The notes under the pieces: generated by a model
Databases searched by the model: none
What the model was told of the DNA's origin: nothing
What the model saw: the letters and a program-made list of their open reading frames with translations, nothing else
From: an uncultured Pelagibacteraceae bacterium
Lineage (GTDB): Bacteria; Pseudomonadota; Alphaproteobacteria; Pelagibacterales; Pelagibacteraceae
Length of the DNA stretch: 64,000 nt
Direction: 5' to 3'
Assembly: GCA_902581405.1 (NCBI GenBank)
Contig: CACHOJ010000001.1
Location: 186,001 to 250,000 of the forward strand
Shown here: positions 29,791 through 40,339 of the stretch, one piece after another
How positions within the stretch are numbered: position 1 is the stretch's first letter
Layout of the letters: each line of letters starts with the position of its first letter
Position numbers and translations under genes: made by a program

Positions 29791-30732
29791 TTATAAAGGT
29801 AAGAAACTTGTATCTACATTTCCACCTGGAGTTCCCATTCCTTTTAAGAATGCATCAAGGTTTCCACTTTCCATAGATTGTTTAGTTTCTTCTGGAGTTA
29901 AGAATTTAAATCCACTTAAAGTTTCTTTCATATCTGCAACTTTCATTTCAGAAGCTTTAGACATAGCATTCATATCACTCTTACCTGCTCTGTATCTGTC
30001 ATTTGCTTCATGAGTTACTTCTATAAAAGTTCTTAACATTCCAGGATTTTCCTTCATAAATTTATCAGTTACTGAAGTAATATCTATTCCTAGAATTCCA
30101 GCTGCTCTTGCTTCATCTACTGTTAGTAGTCTTGAACCTACAGCGACTGCTGCTTTAATAGAGTTACCACCAAATAAACATGCCATTACAACATCACCAC
30201 TTACTAATGCAGCAGCTCCTTCTTCAGGATCCATTTGAATTATATCCATTTTACTTCTGTCAGCTCCAACTACTTTCATACTTTCATCAAATACATATTC
30301 AGCCATTGTTCCTAATGGAACTGCAACTTTTTTACCTTCTAATTCAGTTGCATTAGCCTTTGTAATTCCAGAAGCGTTAGATGTAACACAAGTAGTTCCG
30401 CCCATTCCGTATTCCATAGCAATATCAACTAACTTGATAGGTGCATTAGATTTTACAGCATTAATAAAAGGCACTAGACCTTGTGAATAAGATATATCAA
30501 TGTCTCCTGCTAGCATTGCATCTGTCATTGCTCCACCATTTGTGAAGTTTGTCCATTTTACTGGAACTCCAAGAGCTTTAGCAAAATTCTTTTTTTGCAT
30601 GTCCTCTAGATTTGGACTAGGCCATTCTAGAAAGTATGCAACCCTAACTTCATTTGCAGCAGCATTAGCAGCTGAAATTGATAGATTGAGAGCAAATAAA
30701 CTTCCTAAAATAAAACTAATTATTTTCTTCAT
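29791..30732 (-). CDS. tauA: Taurine-type ABC solute-binding protein
   Basis: Signal peptide; EVRVAYFLEWPSPN, GGAMTDAMLAGDIDISYSQGLVPFINAV; upstream of tauBC and next to aminotransferase. Confidence 0.85.
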   Translation of the reverse strand: MKKIISFILGSLFALNLSISAANAAANEVRVAYFLEWPSPNLEDMQKKNFAKALGVPVKWTNFTNGGAMTDAMLAGDIDISYSQGLVPFINAVKSNAPIKLVDIAMEYGMGGTTCVTSNASGITKANATELEGKKVAVPLGTMAEYVFDESMKVVGADRSKMDIIQMDPEEGAAALVSGDVVMACLFGGNSIKAAVAVGSRLLTVDEARAAGILGIDITSVTDKFMKENPGMLRTFIEVTHEANDRYRAGKSDMNAMSKASEMKVADMKETLSGFKFLTPEETKQSMESGNLDAFLKGMGTPGGNVDTSFLPL

Positions 30733-30830
30733 TTTATCTCCTTAATTAAATTTAATTAGCGTCATTTAAGTTCAATTTTGAATATAAGTAAATGAATTTT
30801 GTAGTCATCATAATTACAGGTAAATAAAGA

Positions 30831-30846
30831 TGTCTAAAATGGGTTC
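30831..30846 (-). promoter_or_regulatory. Motif copy 4 (minus strand): gaacccattttagaca
   Basis: Plus strand tgtctaaaatgggttc; one mismatch to copy 2 over aacccattttggaca; between divergent tauA and aminotransferase. Confidence 0.55.
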
Positions 30847-30960
30847 AATTGTAGGTTGTATCTCATATCACCTTATTACATATTAAATGTGCGCATTAAT
30901 TATTTTCTATTTTTTTAAATTAGTCTATGAGAGAGTATAATTAACAAATTTAAAATATTT

Positions 30961-32304
30961 ATGAGTTCTGAAAAACCACAAATACCAAATTCATTAAATG
31001 AACATTGGATGCCATTCTCTTCAAATAGAGACTTTAAAGCAAATCCAAGATTAATTGTAGAGGCAAAAGGAGTTTATTTAAAAAATCATCAAGGACAAAC
31101 TCAAATAGATGCAAGTTCGGGTTTATTTTGTAACCCATTAGGCCATGGTAGAGAGGAAATAATTGAGGCTATAACAAAACAATTAAGAACAGTTGATTAC
31201 GCTCAACCCTTTCAACAGGGCTTCGGAGGTTCATTTGAACTTGCTACAAGAATTTCAAAACATACACCGGGAAATTTAAATAGAATTTTTTATACTATTT
31301 GTGGTTCAACTGCTGTTGAAACGGCAATTAAAATTTCAGTTGCTTATCATAAGGCTAGAGGTGAAGGGCAAAGATTTAGATTTGTGGGAAGAGAAAGAGC
31401 TTACCATGGTATGAATATTGGAGCTACCTCAGTTGGCGGAATGATTAATAATGTAAAAACTTTTGCAAGCGTTTTAATGCCAGGAGTTGTTCACATGAGA
31501 CACACACATTTACCTGAACATAAATTTGTTTCTGGTCAACCAGAAACTGGAGCTGAAATAGCTGAAGATCTTGAGAGAATTTGTACTAACTTTGGATCTG
31601 AAAACATTGCCGCATGTATCGTTGAACCGATTGCAGGGTCAACTGGAACACTTGTTCCTCCAAAAGGATACTTACAAAGATTAAGAGAGATATGTGATAA
31701 ACATGGCATTCTTTTAATTTTTGATGAAGTAATTACAGGGTGGGGAAGAACAGGTTCTCCATTCGCATCTCAAGAATACGGAGTAACACCTGACATAATT
31801 ACTATGGCTAAGGCCACAACAAATGGAATTAGTCCTTTGGGAGCAGTTGCTTGCAAAGAAGAAATTTATGATACAGTAATGGATGGATCACCAAAAGGTT
31901 CAATTGAACTATTTCATGGTTATACTTATTCTGGGATACCTGTTTCTGTTGCAGCAGGATTAGCAGTTCAGGATATTTTTGAGAAAGAAGATATATTTAA
32001 TAGAGCTAAAAACTTAGCTCCTTATTTCCAAGAAGGTTTAATGTCTTTAAAAGATATTGATGTAGTAGATAATATAAGAGGATATGGAATGATGGGTGGA
32101 ATTGATATTAAAATGGATAAAAAACCTGGAGCAGCAGGATTTACTTGTTTTAAACATTGTTATGAAGCAGGTGTCAATTTTAAAGCAACTGGGGACTGTT
32201 TAATCATTGCTCCTATGTTCATTTGTGAAAAGAAACATATTGATGAAATAATCGATAAACTTAGAACAGGAATTACGAATTACTCTAAAAGTAAAAAAAA
32301 TTAA
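30961..32304 (+). CDS. tpa: Class-III aminotransferase, taurine:pyruvate / beta-alanine:pyruvate type
   Basis: GSTAVETAIKISVAYH, LIFDEVITGWGRTG, ITMAKATTNG PLP-Lys motif; adjacent to tauABC and alanine dehydrogenase. Confidence 0.85.
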   Translation: MSSEKPQIPNSLNEHWMPFSSNRDFKANPRLIVEAKGVYLKNHQGQTQIDASSGLFCNPLGHGREEIIEAITKQLRTVDYAQPFQQGFGGSFELATRISKHTPGNLNRIFYTICGSTAVETAIKISVAYHKARGEGQRFRFVGRERAYHGMNIGATSVGGMINNVKTFASVLMPGVVHMRHTHLPEHKFVSGQPETGAEIAEDLERICTNFGSENIAACIVEPIAGSTGTLVPPKGYLQRLREICDKHGILLIFDEVITGWGRTGSPFASQEYGVTPDIITMAKATTNGISPLGAVACKEEIYDTVMDGSPKGSIELFHGYTYSGIPVSVAAGLAVQDIFEKEDIFNRAKNLAPYFQEGLMSLKDIDVVDNIRGYGMMGGIDIKMDKKPGAAGFTCFKHCYEAGVNFKATGDCLIIAPMFICEKKHIDEIIDKLRTGITNYSKSKKN

Positions 32305-32313
32305 CTCACTTAT

Positions 32314-33429
32314 ATGAAAATAGGTGTTCCAAAGGAAATTAAACCTCAAGAAAATAGAATCGGCCTAACTCCTGAAAGCGTTAAAACATTAACTGCCAAT
32401 GGTCATGAAGTCTTAGTTGAAAATAATGGAGGATATGAAGCAGGTTTTGAAAATGATCAATACAAGTCTGCTGGAGCAAAAATAGTTAATCAAGCAGAGG
32501 ATATATTTAATGATGCGGATGTAATTGTGAAAGTTAAAGAACCCCTTTCAAATGAAGTAAAAATGATTAAGGAAAATCAAATAGTTTTTACCTACCTACA
32601 TTTAGCAGCAGCAAAAGAATTAACTAAAGGATTGGTAGATTCAAAAGCAGTTTGTATAGCTTATGAAACTGTTACAGATAATAATGGAAGACTTCCTTTA
32701 TTAGCACCAATGAGTGCCGTTGCTGGTAGAATGTCAGTACAAGCAGGTGCACATTGTTTAGAAAAAAATCAAAAGGGTAGAGGGATATTATTAGGTGGCG
32801 CTCCTGGAGGCGATCCAGCAGAGGTTGTTATACTTGGTGGAGGTGTAGTTGGTGAAAATGCTGCAATCATTGCAACTGGAATGAGAGCAAAAGTGCATGT
32901 TGTTGATAAATCAGAGGCAAGATTAAAACAATTGACTGAAATGTTTGGCGATAAAATTATTCCTCAATTAAGTGATAAGACAGACTTGGAAAAATTAATT
33001 TCCCAATGTGATCTTTTAGTTGGAGGAGTTTTAATTCCAGGTGCGGAAGCTCCTAAATTAGTTACTAAAAAAATGATAAAAAATATGAAACGTGGGTCCG
33101 TAATAGTTGATGTCGCAATTGATCAAGGAGGATGTGTTGAAACAAGTAAACCTACAACACACGCAGAACCAACTTACATTGTTGATGATATTGTACATTA
33201 TTGTGTAGCGAACATGCCAGGTGGAGTACCTAGAACTTCAACTTTAGCATTAAATAAAGCAACTTTACCCTTCTTAACAAAACTTGCGAATGATGGGTAT
33301 CATAAAGCACTAAAAGACGATCACAATTTTTTAGCTGGACTAAATGTTCATAAAGGACAAGTTACCTATAAAGCAGTTGCAGATGTTTTTGGCTATGATT
33401 ATTTAACTGCTAAAGAAGCATTAAATTAA
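32314..33429 (+). CDS. ald: Alanine dehydrogenase
   Basis: MKIGVPKEIKPQENRIGLTPESV, LHLAAAKELT, VILGGGVVGENAA. Confidence 0.96.
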   Translation: MKIGVPKEIKPQENRIGLTPESVKTLTANGHEVLVENNGGYEAGFENDQYKSAGAKIVNQAEDIFNDADVIVKVKEPLSNEVKMIKENQIVFTYLHLAAAKELTKGLVDSKAVCIAYETVTDNNGRLPLLAPMSAVAGRMSVQAGAHCLEKNQKGRGILLGGAPGGDPAEVVILGGGVVGENAAIIATGMRAKVHVVDKSEARLKQLTEMFGDKIIPQLSDKTDLEKLISQCDLLVGGVLIPGAEAPKLVTKKMIKNMKRGSVIVDVAIDQGGCVETSKPTTHAEPTYIVDDIVHYCVANMPGGVPRTSTLALNKATLPFLTKLANDGYHKALKDDHNFLAGLNVHKGQVTYKAVADVFGYDYLTAKEALN

Positions 33430-34037
33430 TTAAGTATATTTAGTAATTTTTTCTCTATATTTTTACTTATTACAATGACACCTTTTTCATTAGGATGCAT
33501 ACCATCATCTAAATTTAAATCGGGATTTAGAGCAACTCCATCTAGCAAAAAAGGTATAAAATCTAATTCATATTTGATGGATAGTCTTTTAAAAATTTTA
33601 TCAAATTCATTTTTATAATCATCTCCATGACTATCAGGTGCTATCATTCCAGCAATAACTATTTGAATTTTTTTATTTAATATTTTTATTATAATTTCTT
33701 CCAAGTTTTTTTCAGTTTCATTTGGAATAATTCCTCGCAACATATCATTTGCGCCAAGGCCTAATAAAATTATATCAATATTCTTTTCACTAATTGTCCA
33801 ATCTATTCTATTTAAACCTCCGGCAGATGTATCTCCTGAGACACTTGCATTGATGACATTTACTTTTAAGCCTTTTTTATTTAAATTTTTCTCGAGCACA
33901 TTTGATAAATGATATTTTTTATCCAACCCATAACCTGCCATAAGGCTATCACCAAATAAGACAACTTTGTAATCGGCTTTGGCTACAAATGCTGGTATTA
34001 ATAAAATAATTATTTTAATTATTAATTTTTTTATCAT
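33426..34037 (-). CDS. tesA: Arylesterase / lysophospholipase (GDSL, TesA-like)
   Basis: FGDSLMAGYGL, LGLGANDMLRG, DGMHPNEKG. Confidence 0.92.
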   Translation of the reverse strand: MIKKLIIKIIILLIPAFVAKADYKVVLFGDSLMAGYGLDKKYHLSNVLEKNLNKKGLKVNVINASVSGDTSAGGLNRIDWTISEKNIDIILLGLGANDMLRGIIPNETEKNLEEIIIKILNKKIQIVIAGMIAPDSHGDDYKNEFDKIFKRLSIKYELDFIPFLLDGVALNPDLNLDDGMHPNEKGVIVISKNIEKKLLNILN

Positions 34038-34710
34038 GAGTAAACTTTTAAAATTATCTAATGTTAATTTAAATTATACCATAGACAATAAGTCTATAAA
34101 TATTTTAAAAAATATTAGTTTCGATGTAGATTATAAAGAAACCATTTCAGTAGTTGGAGAAAGTGGTTCAGGCAAAACAAGTTTAATCATGTTAATTGGA
34201 GGACTTGAAAAAGTATCGTCAGGAAATATTTTTTTTAGAGATTCAGAGTTGTCTAAAATGAATGAGGATGAAATTTCTGAAATTAGAAGAAAAAATATTG
34301 GAATAGTATTTCAATCCTTTTATTTAATACCAAATTACACTGCTCTTGAGAATGTAAGCCTATCTTTAGAAATAAATAAATTTGATAATCCAAAAGCGAA
34401 GGCAAAAGAAATTTTAGATAGGTTTGGTTTAAGCAATAGATTTAATAATTTTCCAAGTCAACTTTCAGGAGGAGAACAACAGAGAGTTGCCATTGCAAGA
34501 TCTGTTGCAATGAAACCAGAGATTATTTTAGCAGATGAACCAACTGGCAACCTAGATAGTGAAAATACACACAAAATTTCTAATTTACTTTTTAATTATA
34601 TTGAAGATGAAAACGCCAGTTTAATAATGGTTACACACGACAATAATTTGGCCAATTTAACAAAAAGGAAAATCACTATTAAAGATGGAGTAATAAGTGA
34701 AAATAAATGA
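34036..34710 (+). CDS. ABC ATPase (YbbA/LolD-like)
   Basis: [34 protein letters not shown]. True start likely ATG 34036, not 33979. Confidence 0.9.
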   Translation: MSKLLKLSNVNLNYTIDNKSINILKNISFDVDYKETISVVGESGSGKTSLIMLIGGLEKVSSGNIFFRDSELSKMNEDEISEIRRKNIGIVFQSFYLIPNYTALENVSLSLEINKFDNPKAKAKEILDRFGLSNRFNNFPSQLSGGEQQRVAIARSVAMKPEIILADEPTGNLDSENTHKISNLLFNYIEDENASLIMVTHDNNLANLTKRKITIKDGVISENK

Positions 34711-37222
34711 TTTAAGTCTTTACTCTAGATATGCATTTCGTGATTTAACTAGAAGTTACTCAAAAATATTAAGCATCATAATTACTTTATTAATAAGCCT
34801 TTTTATACTTAGTGCTATCTTAACTATCGAGGACAGTTTAGAAAATGAACTTAACGAAAATTCAAAAGTTCTTTTAGGAGGAGATTTAGAAATTGATTAT
34901 AATAATAAAGAAGGTGATAGAAGTTTAATCAATCAGATCGAAAGTTTTTCTACAGTATCACAAATGGTTGAATTCAGCACAATGATTTCAACAACAAAAA
35001 ATAAAAATAATAAAACATCATTTACAAGAATAAAAGCAGTTGATCAAAATTACCCTTTGTATGGAGAAGTAATTTATGAACCAATTGGGTCATTAGAAAA
35101 TTTGAACAAAATTGATAACACTATAATTGTAAACGAAAATATATTTAAGAACTTAGAACTCAAAATTAATGATATCGTAAAAGTTCAAAATAAAGAATTC
35201 AAAGTTATTGGTACCGTGAAAGTTCTACCAGATATTGGTGGAGCATTTGTTTTTGGTGATTTTGCCCTAACAGGAAAAAAAACATTAGATAATTTGGAAT
35301 TAAATACTTTAGGAAGCTTCTTAAATTACGAATACAAAATCCGATTTGATAGTAACGAAAATAAAGATAATAAAATAAATAAAATTGTTAATATTTTTAA
35401 AAATGACAGTAAAGTAAAAATACGATATCCAGAAAACTCTGCTGGAGGCATTAAAAGAATTATCGATAATTTTTCACAATTTTTATCATTGGTATCAATA
35501 AGTGCTATGCTTATTGCTGGAATAGGAATTGCAAATACTCTTCTTTCATTTATTAATCAAAAGAATTCATCAATTGCAGTTCAAAAAGCAATAGGAATTA
35601 ATTCTGTGAATATTAAGACTATTTATTATTTACAATTATTTATAATTTTATTTTTTATTTCACTGATTGCCTATGGGTTAAGTTTTTTATTGGTGCCAAT
35701 TGTAGATAAATATATATCAGATGGATTTGGATTAAATATTGAGGCCTCTTTTTCATTAACAAATTTATCAATAGTTTTTTTAGTCGGATTATTGGTAATA
35801 ATTATATTTTCAATCCCAACTGTTAATTCTATTGACCAAATTAAAGCCTCTAGTTTGTTTAGAAATGTTTTTCAAAGTTTGCAGTTTAAGTATTCAAAAA
35901 AATCAATAATATTAAGTTTATTTCTACTAGCTATTTTAATTATTTTATTTGCATATAGGTCCTCTCTTCCATATTACAGCTTGATTTATTTTGCGTCTTT
36001 TTTTGTATGCCTAGCTATGTTTTTTTATGTTTCCCGTTTAATAATATTATTACTTAGGAACAATCTAACTAATCTTGGAATTTCATCAAAAATAGCGGTT
36101 AAAAATATTACACAATCAAAAAGTATTACTCCAATAACTGTTATGTCTCTTGGACTAGGAATGACATTGTTGCTTACTTTAGCATTTGTGGGCTCTAATT
36201 TTAAAAGAGAAATAGCAAAATCAATTCCAGATATTGCTCCTGATTATTTCTTTTTAGGTATTCAAAATAATCAGAAAGATTTATTTCAAAAAGTCATTAA
36301 TGAAACAGATGAAGATGCTGTAATAGAAATCGTTCCTATGGTGTCAGCTGGAATTGTTAAAATTAATGGAATAGACCCAAACACCTATATATCAAATTCT
36401 AATGACAGCTATTGGGTAATTATGAACGATAGACGAGTTTCTTGGGTCGACACAATTCCAAAAGATAATCCAATTTTAGAGGGTAGTTGGTGGGACACTT
36501 CACAACCTAACAAATTACAAATTTCATTAGATAGCAAAGTCGCAAAAGACTTTGGAGTTAACATTGGTGACAAGTTTACACTAAGAATTTATGGAAGAGA
36601 AATTGAAGGTGAAGTAGTTAATTTAAGATTGGTGAATTATCAAGATTTAAGTATTAACTTTGCAATGTTACTCAATCCACAATTCGCAAAAAATATTCCA
36701 CATGAGTACCTTTCTACAATAAAATTTAAAAAAGCTGAAAATTTCAATGAAGTAAATTTTTTAGATCAATTCCCAAGTGTATCAATAATAAAAATTTCAG
36801 ATTATTTGTCAAAAGTGACTGATGTTCTTAATAAAGTATTTATTGCAGTAAGTATAATTTCAGCTGTCACTGTTATTATTGGCTTAGTTGTAATTTCAAG
36901 TGCAATTATTGTTCAAGGAAAAATTAAAATATTTCAAAATCTTATTTTCAAAATTTTAGGCTTTTCAAAGAAAGAAATTATTATTTCTTCAATTATTGAA
37001 TTCATAATATCTTTTTTGTCTATAATATTATTTTCTACTATTTTTTCTGCAATAGCATCAAAGTTTATTATTGAAAATATATTTCAACTCAATTGGTTAT
37101 TCGAATTAGATATATTTTTATATGTTATAATTGGTGTAGGTTTAACAACACTTGCTCTTATAATATTGACAAACTTTAAATACTTAAGTCCAAAAGTTTA
37201 TCCACTTGTCAGAAACGAATAA
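34697..37222 (+). CDS. FtsX-like ABC permease (YbbP family)
   Basis: 841 aa, paired FtsX-type domains, downstream of the ATPase and opposite tesA. Confidence 0.88.
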   Translation: MKINDLSLYSRYAFRDLTRSYSKILSIIITLLISLFILSAILTIEDSLENELNENSKVLLGGDLEIDYNNKEGDRSLINQIESFSTVSQMVEFSTMISTTKNKNNKTSFTRIKAVDQNYPLYGEVIYEPIGSLENLNKIDNTIIVNENIFKNLELKINDIVKVQNKEFKVIGTVKVLPDIGGAFVFGDFALTGKKTLDNLELNTLGSFLNYEYKIRFDSNENKDNKINKIVNIFKNDSKVKIRYPENSAGGIKRIIDNFSQFLSLVSISAMLIAGIGIANTLLSFINQKNSSIAVQKAIGINSVNIKTIYYLQLFIILFFISLIAYGLSFLLVPIVDKYISDGFGLNIEASFSLTNLSIVFLVGLLVIIIFSIPTVNSIDQIKASSLFRNVFQSLQFKYSKKSIILSLFLLAILIILFAYRSSLPYYSLIYFASFFVCLAMFFYVSRLIILLLRNNLTNLGISSKIAVKNITQSKSITPITVMSLGLGMTLLLTLAFVGSNFKREIAKSIPDIAPDYFFLGIQNNQKDLFQKVINETDEDAVIEIVPMVSAGIVKINGIDPNTYISNSNDSYWVIMNDRRVSWVDTIPKDNPILEGSWWDTSQPNKLQISLDSKVAKDFGVNIGDKFTLRIYGREIEGEVVNLRLVNYQDLSINFAMLLNPQFAKNIPHEYLSTIKFKKAENFNEVNFLDQFPSVSIIKISDYLSKVTDVLNKVFIAVSIISAVTVIIGLVVISSAIIVQGKIKIFQNLIFKILGFSKKEIIISSIIEFIISFLSIILFSTIFSAIASKFIIENIFQLNWLFELDIFLYVIIGVGLTTLALIILTNFKYLSPKVYPLVRNE

Positions 37223-37246
37223 TATTTGATAATTTTGATTATTTTT

Positions 37247-37639
37247 TTAAATTGAAGCTTTTAATGCCTCATAAATTAAATCTTCTGTAGTTTCGCCGAT
37301 GCTTCTGTAGACTTCTTTGCCATCCTTGAAAATTAACAAAGTAGTCTGATAAAGCACATTAAAAGCGTCAGCAATATCTCTGTTCGTTACATCAAATGAA
37401 AAATACTCAATATTATCAAATTTAATATCTGATAATTCACCTTCTTTTTTAGCAGTTTGCAATATTTTCATTTGTTTTGCACATGATGAACAATATTCTA
37501 TCCAAGAACTAATCACTATAACTTTCCCCTCTGATTGAGCTTTATTAAACAATTCTTGGTCAAATGTTGTTTTCTTTTCCATTGCATTCGCATTAAATGC
37601 AAATATACAAATTGTAAGTATTAAAATTCTTTTAAACAT
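37247..37639 (-). CDS. Thioredoxin-fold secreted/periplasmic protein
   Basis: Signal peptide and SSWIEYCSSCAKQMKIL CxxC motif. Confidence 0.8.
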   Translation of the reverse strand: MFKRILILTICIFAFNANAMEKKTTFDQELFNKAQSEGKVIVISSWIEYCSSCAKQMKILQTAKKEGELSDIKFDNIEYFSFDVTNRDIADAFNVLYQTTLLIFKDGKEVYRSIGETTEDLIYEALKASI

Positions 37640-37687
37640 AACTATTCTAGAAAATATCTATTTTTAAAATAAAAAAAATACTTTATA

Positions 37688-37757
37688 TTGACACATGGGG
37701 TGCCAGTGTAGGCTGAGAAAAACCCAACGAACCTGTCCGGTAATTCAGAAAGGGAAT
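37688..37757 (+). ncRNA. TPP riboswitch (THI element)
   Basis: acatGGGGTGCCagtgtaGGCTGAGAaaaACCCaacGAACCTGtccgGgTAAT-like...aaaGGGAAt: hallmark THI-box segments, immediately before ATG 37759. Confidence 0.9.
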
Positions 37758-37758
37758 A

Positions 37759-39189
37759 ATGGAACAAATAAATATCATTAGTCAATCCTCGGCGATAATA
37801 TTAACTTTAGCAATTAGCATTATTTTTGTAATAATTGGAATCCTTTACTCTAAAAAGTATCAAGGAATTAATAATTATTTAGTTGCAAGTAGATCAGTTG
37901 GTACTTTTTCTTTAACTGCAAGTTTGGTCGCATCTGCTTTGGGTGCATGGATACTATTTGGTCCTGCATCTGCTGCTACATGGGGAGGTATAGGGGCAGT
38001 TATCGGATATTCTTTAGGAACAGCATTTCCTCTTTTCACCCTTATATACTTAGGAAAAAAATTTAGAGATAAATACCCAAGAAGCAAATCTTTAATTGAA
38101 GTTGTAAGACATAGATTTGGTTCACAATTATTTAAACTTATTTTATTTTTATCCATTTTTTATATGTCCATTTTTTTAATAGCAGAGGTGACAGCTGTTT
38201 CTATATTAATCAATTATATATCTGGAGCAGATCTGTGGATAACAGCATCTATAGTGATAATTAGTTCTCTTTTATATACTTTGTATGGTGGATTAAGAGC
38301 TTCAATATTTACAGATAATATTCAGTTTATAGTGTTTGGTTTACTTTTAATAATATCATTTTCGTATTTGATATCTTTAAACTCTAATGAGTTTAGCTTT
38401 GAATTTATCAAACAAAATAAACCTAATTTATTAAGCTTTAACTATTTGCCAAATTTTACTGCAGGTCTAACTTTTTTTATAGCTGTTGCAGCAACTAATC
38501 TTTTTCATCAAGGTAATTGGCAAAGAGTTTATGCAGCTAAAGACAATAAAGTTTTAAAAAGTAGTCTAATTTTTTCATTTTTAATCATTATACCAATTGT
38601 ATTTTTGATGGGGTTTACAGGGTTAATTGCAACTTCTCAAAATTCAAATCTTATTCCTGATCTAGCATTTTTTTCTTTGCTACTTAAAGAAAATGCTCTT
38701 TTTCTATCAATTATTATAATAATTTTAGCTATTTCATTAACAGTAAGCAGCATAGATACTTTGGTAAATGCTATTTCTAGTTTAATAATTGTTGATGTAA
38801 ATAAAGTTATCAAATTTAAAGGTGATTATTTAAAATTATCTAAGCAAATAATAATATTAATCTCTTTAATTTCTTTTTTCGTTGCATCAAAAGGAATAAG
38901 TATTTTATATTTATTTTTATTAGCTGATTTATTTTGTTGTGCGGCTGTACTAAGTGTATTTTATAGTTTTTACTCCAAAAAATTTACTGAAAAAAATGCA
39001 TATGTAGCTATTATTGTTGGATTAATTGGAGGAATTCTTTTATTCCCAAGTCCTGACTTTTCAAAATCAATTCTGGTAGGAATAATATTGCCTCTAGACT
39101 TTTTACCTATATTTGTCTCTCAATCCTTGCTTTTCTGCTCATTTATTGTTGCAACATTTTTACCTATTTTAACTTGGAGACAAAAATAA
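37759..39189 (+). CDS. Sodium:solute symporter (SSS) family transporter; probable thiamin-precursor (HMP) transporter
   Basis: SSS-type fold; directly downstream of TPP riboswitch. Confidence 0.85.
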   Translation: MEQINIISQSSAIILTLAISIIFVIIGILYSKKYQGINNYLVASRSVGTFSLTASLVASALGAWILFGPASAATWGGIGAVIGYSLGTAFPLFTLIYLGKKFRDKYPRSKSLIEVVRHRFGSQLFKLILFLSIFYMSIFLIAEVTAVSILINYISGADLWITASIVIISSLLYTLYGGLRASIFTDNIQFIVFGLLLIISFSYLISLNSNEFSFEFIKQNKPNLLSFNYLPNFTAGLTFFIAVAATNLFHQGNWQRVYAAKDNKVLKSSLIFSFLIIIPIVFLMGFTGLIATSQNSNLIPDLAFFSLLLKENALFLSIIIIILAISLTVSSIDTLVNAISSLIIVDVNKVIKFKGDYLKLSKQIIILISLISFFVASKGISILYLFLLADLFCCAAVLSVFYSFYSKKFTEKNAYVAIIVGLIGGILLFPSPDFSKSILVGIILPLDFLPIFVSQSLLFCSFIVATFLPILTWRQK

Positions 39190-39232
39190 ACCATCATTTA
39201 CATCCTGTTTATATAAATATATTATAAAAGTT

Positions 39233-40339
39233 ATGAGTTTTATTTTGCCATTTATTGTATTGATCATTGTAGTTGTTTTTATTCATGAATATGGACATTA
39301 CTATTTTGCAAAGAAATATGGTGTTGGAGTAACTGACTTTTCTATAGGTTTTGGAAAAGAATTATTTGGTTGGAATGACAAATCTGGAACAAGATGGAAA
39401 ATTTGCTGGATACCCCTTGGCGGTTATGTTAAATTTTTTGGAGATCGAAATGTTTTTTCCCAGGCTGATCAAGAAGAACTTTTAAAAAAATACAATAAAG
39501 AAGATCAAGAAAAGCTTTTTGTCACAAAACCGTTGTATCAAAGATCATTGATTGTTGCAGGTGGTCCAATTGCAAACTTTGTTTTAGCAATATTTATTTT
39601 TTTATTTATATATATGTTTGCTGGAAAAGACTTTACCCCAGCAATTATCGATGAGGTTCAAAAAGACAGCCCTGCAGAAATTGCTGGGATGAAAAAAAAT
39701 GACATAATACTTGAGATAGATAATAACAAAGTAGAGAGTATTCTTGACGTTTCTAAACTAATTTTAATGTCAACATCTGAAATAGTTGATTTTAAAGTTT
39801 CTAGATATGATCAAGAATTATTATTAAAAGTAAAACCAAAAATTGTTGCCGGAGTTGATAATCTAGGAAACAAAATTAACAAAAGAATTATTGGCATAAA
39901 ACTTAGTCCTTATAACAATGAAATAAATCATAAAAAATTAGGACCAGCGAGGGCATTAATTGAGTCTTTTAAAGAAGTTTACTTTGTTACCACTTCTTCT
40001 CTTAAATATATGGGCTCAATGATTACTGGCTCTGGAGACAGTTCTCAATTAGGAGGACCTATTAGAATAGCTAAAATTTCAGGTCAAGTTGCAGAGTTTG
40101 GAATACTCCCATTTATTAGCATGATGGCTTATATTTCAATTAGTCTAGGTTTAATAAATCTATTTCCCATCCCACTTTTAGATGGTGGTCACTTAATGTT
40201 TTACGCTTTCGAAAAAGTATTAGGAAAGCCGTTAAGCCAAAAAACTCAAGAAGGTTTTTTTCGAATCGGAATGTTTTTATTATTAACTTTGATGTTTTTT
40301 GCGACTTTCAACGACCTTAAAGATTTAGGCTTATTTTAA
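39233..40339 (+). CDS. rseP: RIP metalloprotease RseP
   Basis: FIHEYGHYYFAKKYG (HExxH), PDZ domain, NLFPIPLLDGGH. Confidence 0.95.
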   Translation: MSFILPFIVLIIVVVFIHEYGHYYFAKKYGVGVTDFSIGFGKELFGWNDKSGTRWKICWIPLGGYVKFFGDRNVFSQADQEELLKKYNKEDQEKLFVTKPLYQRSLIVAGGPIANFVLAIFIFLFIYMFAGKDFTPAIIDEVQKDSPAEIAGMKKNDIILEIDNNKVESILDVSKLILMSTSEIVDFKVSRYDQELLLKVKPKIVAGVDNLGNKINKRIIGIKLSPYNNEINHKKLGPARALIESFKEVYFVTTSSLKYMGSMITGSGDSSQLGGPIRIAKISGQVAEFGILPFISMMAYISISLGLINLFPIPLLDGGHLMFYAFEKVLGKPLSQKTQEGFFRIGMFLLLTLMFFATFNDLKDLGLF

